This document shows, piece by piece, positions 60,501 to 64,000 of a stretch of 64,000 bases of DNA. A program made the position numbers and the translations under genes. The notes under the pieces are model-generated. The model saw only the letters and a program-made list of their open reading frames with translations. It ran no database searches and was not told where the DNA came from. Every line of letters starts with the position of its first letter. Within the stretch, counting starts at the first letter, position 1. Origin of the DNA: Roseateles_C aquae (GTDB lineage Bacteria; Pseudomonadota; Gammaproteobacteria; Burkholderiales; Burkholderiaceae_C); NCBI RefSeq assembly GCF_032337115.1, contig NZ_JAVXZY010000003.1, forward strand, positions 124,001 to 188,000, written 5' to 3'.

Positions 60501-60779
60501 ACGGCCTTGCGCAAGACCTGCTCGGTCGGCTTTGCCTGTTTCCCTTTGAGCCCGCGGCAGCCGCGGGCGCTGGACTGGAGCGCGGTGGTCGATCTGGCCG
60601 ATGCGGCGCTGTACGCGGTCAAGCGTGGCGGTCGCAATGGCTGGCTGGGCCTGGTCAGTGCCGACGCCGAAAGTGACGAAGGCCTGCGTGAATGGTCACG
60701 CAGGCCTTTGGCCGAATGGGTGGCGACCGGCCGGCTGCAGATGGCCGGCTCGGGCGCCTGGGCACGCGAACAGCCGTGA
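57579..60779 (+). CDS. Membrane-bound diguanylate cyclase with two-component-type propeller sensor
   Basis: A 1066-residue sensor enzyme. A signal peptide (MLARLLFALLLVLSWLGPLARAQAQAQ) leads to a periplasmic beta-propeller made of two-component regulator propeller repeats (for example DRRGFIWIGTSVGLVRYDG, SLWIGTESDGLARYEP, GRLWVGTIGGGLDRFDP) and a Y_Y_Y domain (YRYRLEGYDHDWINAG.. LPPGDYRLHVQ). A transmembrane segment near residue 785 (WARLLAVASVLGGLYAIV) and a coiled linker precede a GGDEF domain, with RxxD at 928-931 (I-site) and GGEEF at 937-941. It makes cyclic di-GMP in response to an external signal. Confidence 0.92.
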   Translation: MLARLLFALLLVLSWLGPLARAQAQAQVASLQEPRFESVGDASSITDGVVSALAQDRRGFIWIGTSVGLVRYDGYQLRPFTMERQSKSVVGTSFIRALLAGRDGSLWIGTESDGLARYEPDSGRWSYFNSNAGDPHALAPGTIRALAQDGEGRLWVGTIGGGLDRFDPASGHFQHLRKGSDGVPDDRIQTLFFDSRGDLWLGSWNGLARLRRGERQFESVFSNSDQELAGRIVSMLAEAPDGRIWAGTQSGELALIDPARGSGRWIAQDAAGLKRGTAYALVAINAQELWLGRAGGIERRSVVDGELLGLLRHDVRKPWGLSANDVRVLMRDRSGWIWLGSYGGGVQRYQANSGALWVRRPDLAEDSPLAEADVRSLLQLRSGEIWAGTNERGIAVLDRELRLIGAIRPEPERAEGFRGGRVGGLAQDAAGDVWVGTDTAVYRFSAGRELLARYQAGKGRVRRLLGAADGSVWIGTQDGLYRYRPGETGLSRMLLQDGRALTGDVNALAATVDGGLWIGAESGIYRIAPGSTAVNPVPSPPGEGLSNLSVLGLLVARNGVLWVDTAAGLHRMNAWDGYRARFERIGEKLGAPGRGFGANLLDDSRGRIWTHRAVLDPISGSVDELGQADGVDFGTGWFRAYTRLDDGRMLFGGSRGILALSPDRFERWSFLPPVVLTDLRIDGRQVPPAAAMNGLRLDQGTRSFSLEFAALDYSSPAQLRYRYRLEGYDHDWINAGSELRLASYGNLPPGDYRLHVQGSNRIGIWSPQQLEVAVHVEPAWWQTWWARLLAVASVLGGLYAIVQGRTRYLRRAQMVLERRVRERTTELEALSQALEQKSAALEESSLSDPLTGLRNRRFLSQHVEADVALAVRRYEGEHQHGETASEGRDLIFFLVDIDHFKQVNDVYGHSAGDAVLVQMTTRLKQVFRDADYLVRWGGEEFLIVARAASRGHAAELAERARAMVADQDFVLDDGTALRKTCSVGFACFPLSPRQPRALDWSAVVDLADAALYAVKRGGRNGWLGLVSADAESDEGLREWSRRPLAEWVATGRLQMAGSGAWAREQP

Positions 60780-60788
60780 GACTGTTGC

Positions 60789-62357
60789 TTACTGCGGACG
60801 GTAGACGACGGTCAGCTTGTAGTTGCCGGCGCTATAGCCCTTCAGCAGCACATAGCCGTCGCTGTTGACGGTGACGTTCAGGCTGCAGCTCTCGGTGGCC
60901 GTGCTGCCGTCGGATTTGCAGCCATAGCTGCTGGTCGTGGGCACGGCGCCGAGCTTGACGTAGAGGTCGATGTCACCGGTGCCGGTGGTGCTGGCCTTGA
61001 TCGTGCCGCCGGCCTTGACCTTGAAGGGGCCGAAGCTCTTGGTCTGGTTCAGCGTCAGGCTGCCGGAGAAGGTTTCGGTCTTGTCGGTCGGCGGCGGCGT
61101 GCCGGGGCCATCACTGCCGAGCTCGACCGCGTAGGCCAGGGCCATGCGGGCAAACTTCAGCGAATGGTCGGCCTGGCTGCCGGTATTGGCATAGGTGTCG
61201 TTGACGGTATGGATGTAGGGGTTGTCGGCGCTGAACGAGGACTCGAAGGGCATCGAGGTCGCATAGCCCTGGGCGTTCCAGGAGGCGTGGTCGGAGCAGG
61301 CATAGCCGCAACGATCGGTGCCGACCTTCAGCGTCGGCAGATAGGTGCTGATCAGGTTGGTGACGAAGGTGTTCTGCTGGCTGTCGGTGTAGTCGGTGAA
61401 GATGTAGATGTCGTTGGCCGCGCCCTTGTAGTTGGTCATGTCCAGCTGCATCACGCCGACCACATTGGTGCCGGCATTGGCGAAGCTCTTGGCGATCTCG
61501 GCGCTGCCGCGCAGGCCGACTTCCTCGGCCGCATAGGCCATCAGCTTGATGGTGCGGCGCGGCTTGTAGTTGCCGGCCACCAGCGTGCGCAGGATCTCGG
61601 TCAGGCTGGCCACGCCGGAGGCGTCGTCGTCGGCGCCCGGGGCGCGGGTGGTTTCGCTGGTGCCGGACTGATTGATCGAGTCCAGGTGAGCGCCGAGCAC
61701 GACGACTTCATTGCCGTTGTCGGTGCCCTTGATGGTCAGGATCACCGACTTCTGTGCCCAGCTGGCGTGGGTGAACTGCTCGACGGTGATGTCGCTGCGG
61801 CCGTTGGCGATGGTCGTCCAACGTGACTTCAGCCAGTTCGAGGCATTGACACCGCCGCTGGTCGTGTAATAGCGGTTGGTGTAGTTGGACAGATCGACGA
61901 TGGTCTGGCCGATATTGCTGGCCTGCATCTGCGACAGCATCGGGTTGATGACGGCCTGCTGGTCGATCACATAGCTGGGCCGGGTGGCGGCCAGTGCGGC
62001 CTGCGGGCGGGTTGGGGACTGCAGCGCCTTCAAGGCATCCAGGCCGGCCGATTTGCTCGGGTGGAACATGAAGCCGCCGCAGCGCTTCAGGTCTTCGTGG
62101 ACGCGGCCGGACAGCTGCAGCAGCTGGTCTTCGTCGACCTCGACCAGGTGAACGTTCTCCGGCGCGCGCAGATCGCGCACATCGCCCAGCAGGCGGGCCG
62201 CCGGCACGACGCTGGCCTGCGGCTGGGCGGCGACGGCGAGCTTTTGGAGTTGGGCAAGGGCGGCATCGCCCAGGCTGATCCAGACTTTTTCACCTGCCTG
62301 GGCCGGATGGCTGGCGGCAAGTAGCAGAGCGGCCGCGAGGGCCAGACGTGTGCGCAT
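60789..62357 (-). CDS. Secreted M28-family metallo-aminopeptidase
   Basis: A 522-residue exported zinc peptidase. A signal peptide (RTRLALAAALLLAASHPAQAG) is followed by a propeptide and the M28 core. Zinc ligands: GAHLDSINQSG (His, Asp), GADDDASG (Asp), AYAAEEVGLRG (the two Glu), QLDMTNY (Asp) and HTVNDTY (His). The C-terminal ~110 residues form a PPC-type domain (PPTDKTETFSGSLTLNQTKSFGPFKVKAGGTIKAS...). Likely a leucyl aminopeptidase outside the cell. ATG 62357 has AGGAGA 8 bp upstream. It lies between two GGDEF genes. Confidence 0.93.
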   Translation of the reverse strand: MRTRLALAAALLLAASHPAQAGEKVWISLGDAALAQLQKLAVAAQPQASVVPAARLLGDVRDLRAPENVHLVEVDEDQLLQLSGRVHEDLKRCGGFMFHPSKSAGLDALKALQSPTRPQAALAATRPSYVIDQQAVINPMLSQMQASNIGQTIVDLSNYTNRYYTTSGGVNASNWLKSRWTTIANGRSDITVEQFTHASWAQKSVILTIKGTDNGNEVVVLGAHLDSINQSGTSETTRAPGADDDASGVASLTEILRTLVAGNYKPRRTIKLMAYAAEEVGLRGSAEIAKSFANAGTNVVGVMQLDMTNYKGAANDIYIFTDYTDSQQNTFVTNLISTYLPTLKVGTDRCGYACSDHASWNAQGYATSMPFESSFSADNPYIHTVNDTYANTGSQADHSLKFARMALAYAVELGSDGPGTPPPTDKTETFSGSLTLNQTKSFGPFKVKAGGTIKASTTGTGDIDLYVKLGAVPTTSSYGCKSDGSTATESCSLNVTVNSDGYVLLKGYSAGNYKLTVVYRPQ

Positions 62358-62563
62358 TCGATGTCTCCTGTGGTACTGAAGCAAGGGAACGTCGAGTGCA
62401 CAGCCCCTGGGTCAAGGCCTGGCGTGGACGCTCCGGTCGGTGCGGCGCGGCAAGAGCCACGAGCCGGCGCCGATTATTTGGGCGCCTGTCGCACGCCGTG
62501 CCTCGGGTTTGCACGACACCTGTCAGACCTGTCAGGGTGGGATCTCGTACGCCCGACACAAAG

Positions 62564-64000
62564 TCAGTGCATGGGCATGCTGACGGTGCGGTTGCGGCCC
62601 TGGGCCTTGGCCTGGTAGAGCGCCAGGTCGGCACTGGCCAGCCATTGACCGGCGCTGGCCTCGGGCAGCGGGCGGCCGCAGGCCAGGCCGATGCTCAGCG
62701 TCACATGCGGGCCCAAGGGCGACAACGCATGCTCCAGCGCCGCTGCCTTGAGCTGTTGCTGACAGCGTTCGGCCACTTCCTGCGCACCTTGCAGATCGGT
62801 GGCGGCAAGCAGCAGCACGAACTCCTCGCCGCCGTAGCGGGCCACCAGATCGGTCGAGCGGTTGACGCTCAGGCGCAGCACATCGGCCACCCGGCGCAGA
62901 CAGCTGTCGCCGGCTTGATGGCCATAGTGGTCGTTGTAGAGCTTGAAATAGTCGACGTCGACCAGCAGCAGGCTCAGCGGTTCGCCGGAGCGCAACGCGC
63001 GGCGCCATTCCTCATCGAGGCGCTGCATCAGCAGGCGGCGGTTGGCCAGCTCGGTCAGCGCATCGGTGGTCGACAGGCGCAGCAGCTGTTCGTTGGCATG
63101 GCGCAATTCCAACTCGAAGCGCTTGCGCTCGGTGAGGTCGGTGAGTACGCAGACCAGGGTGGCCGTGCCGCCGCCCAGCACCTTGGCCAGGCTCAGATGC
63201 AGGGTCAGCGCCTGGCCGCTGCGGTGGCGCGCGCACAGCTCCAGGGCGAGGCTTTGCGCGCCACCGGCCTCGCCCAGCTGGTGCAGCTGCTCGACCAGGC
63301 GCGGGCGGTCCAGTTCGTCGACCAGCTGGCGCAGATCATGAGCCAGCAGCTCGGTCTCGGCCAGGCCGAACAGACGCTCGGCGGCCGGATTGGCGCTGCG
63401 TATCAGCCCGGTGCTGTCGGCAGTGATGATGGCGACGCCGGCCGTGCTGATCACCGCCTGCAGCCGTGCCTCGCTGTCCTGCAGCGCCTGCTGGGTGTGG
63501 ATCAGCTCGGTGACGTCCAGCCGCACGCCGACCAGATAGCCCGAGGGCGTGAAGCACTCGTGCAGATGCGACCAGCGCTCACCATAGAGCTGCAACAGCG
63601 GCTGTGCCGAGTGGCCGCGTTGGCGCAGACGCTCCTGCAGCCACTGCGCCTCCTGGCCGCGTGCTGCCGGTATCCGACCGGCGGCCAGCGACTGCTCGAC
63701 CAGATCGGCGAAGCGGGCACCGGGCCGCAGCAGGTCGGCCATCTCGGGGTATTGTTCGCGCAGCCGCTGGTTGCACATCACCAGCCGGTCCTCGGCATCC
63801 CAAAGTTCGAAGCCGGCGGGCATCGCCTCGATGGCCTCGTGCAGCCGCGTCTGCGCCAGCCGTGCCTGTTCATCGGCCTGGGCGCGTGCCTGCTGGCTGA
63901 GGATCAGTTCGCTGACATCGCTGCGCAGATAGACCAGTGAGCCATCGGCGCAACGTCGCTCCAGCACGCGTATCCAGCGCTGGTTGGCCAGCTGCATCAC
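62564..64000 (-). CDS. PAS-GGDEF diguanylate cyclase, C-terminal part
   Basis: At least 478 codons, truncated at the right edge, so the N-terminus is missing. The visible part has two or three PAS domains (for example LHEAIEAMPAGFELWDAEDRLVMCNQRLREQYPE; LQAVISTAGVAIITADSTGLIRSANPAAERLFGL) and a C-terminal GGDEF domain with DALTELANRRLLMQRLDEEW, DVDYFKLYNDHYGHQAGD and RSTDLVARYGGEEF. RxxD five residues before GGEEF is the I-site for product inhibition. It would make cyclic di-GMP in response to cytoplasmic or redox signals. Confidence 0.92.
   Translation of the reverse strand: MMQLANQRWIRVLERRCADGSLVYLRSDVSELILSQQARAQADEQARLAQTRLHEAIEAMPAGFELWDAEDRLVMCNQRLREQYPEMADLLRPGARFADLVEQSLAAGRIPAARGQEAQWLQERLRQRGHSAQPLLQLYGERWSHLHECFTPSGYLVGVRLDVTELIHTQQALQDSEARLQAVISTAGVAIITADSTGLIRSANPAAERLFGLAETELLAHDLRQLVDELDRPRLVEQLHQLGEAGGAQSLALELCARHRSGQALTLHLSLAKVLGGGTATLVCVLTDLTERKRFELELRHANEQLLRLSTTDALTELANRRLLMQRLDEEWRRALRSGEPLSLLLVDVDYFKLYNDHYGHQAGDSCLRRVADVLRLSVNRSTDLVARYGGEEFVLLLAATDLQGAQEVAERCQQQLKAAALEHALSPLGPHVTLSIGLACGRPLPEASAGQWLASADLALYQAKAQGRNRTVSMPMH

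Noticed and set aside
1..64000. tRNA, rRNA, transposon or prophage genes
   Set aside because: No cloverleaf-like or rRNA-like stretch, no transposase, and no integrase were noticed in reading the gaps. A dedicated search for tRNA and small RNA genes was not possible here.

Overview
The window is a 64 kb piece of a GC-rich bacterial chromosome. Gene content points to the Betaproteobacteria, order Burkholderiales, probably near Roseateles/Paucibacter/Mitsuaria. The pointers are a large KatE catalase, CysB-type and CbbR-like LysR regulators, glnE next to a rhombosortase and divergent from yhdP, a Nit1-type amidase, ubiquinone-type hydroxylases, and very high GC at third codon positions. The genus is inferred from style, not from a marker gene.

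Layout. 1-11 kb is a stress and redox neighbourhood: truD (cut by the left edge), a collapsed sugar-dehydrogenase remnant, katE, a lipase-like hydrolase, a hemerythrin, a 24-residue membrane peptide, a membrane protein, a cupin with an AraC regulator, a PRC-barrel protein, a CsbD protein and two Crp/Fnr regulators. 11-21 kb is mixed housekeeping: a CysB-type regulator, an rRNA-methyltransferase-like enzyme, an SbtA-like transporter facing a LysR regulator, a GFA-family protein, an orphan NuoB paralogue, a stand-alone UPF1-like helicase, HU, GNAT and GST. 21.6-24.4 kb is a run of poorly recognised small genes, all on the minus strand. 24.4-39.3 kb holds transporters, rrtA-glnE, yhdP, a nitrilase-family amidase, lipoproteins, a GH5 glycosidase and a di-haem peroxidase.

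39.4-53.5 kb is the centrepiece: a complete type I-E CRISPR-Cas locus on the minus strand, in the order cas3-cse1-cse2-cas7e-cas5e-cas6e-cas1-cas2-leader-array. By hand count the array has 80 repeats of 29 bp and 79 spacers (75 of 32 nt and 4 of 33 nt). Its transcription start lies at the right, next to cas2, and its old end lies at the left. The two leftmost repeats are mutated, and one further badly decayed repeat sits exactly one unit further out. All catalytic residues I could check in Cas1, Cas3 and Cse1 are present, so the system looks functional. A long hairpin fills much of the short leader between cas2 and the first repeat, and two inverted repeats lie just upstream of cas3.

53.5-64 kb holds a UbiH-family monooxygenase, a large lipoprotein, a KvBeta-like aldo/keto reductase, a secreted M28 peptidase and two GGDEF proteins (one cut by the right edge).

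I found no rRNA, tRNA, transposase, integrase or phage genes. I did not find a clearly new multi-gene system. The best leads for novelty are the leader hairpin and cas3-upstream repeats, the orphan NuoB paralogue, the 24-residue membrane peptide with its neighbour, and the unknown-gene cluster at 21.6-24.1 kb.
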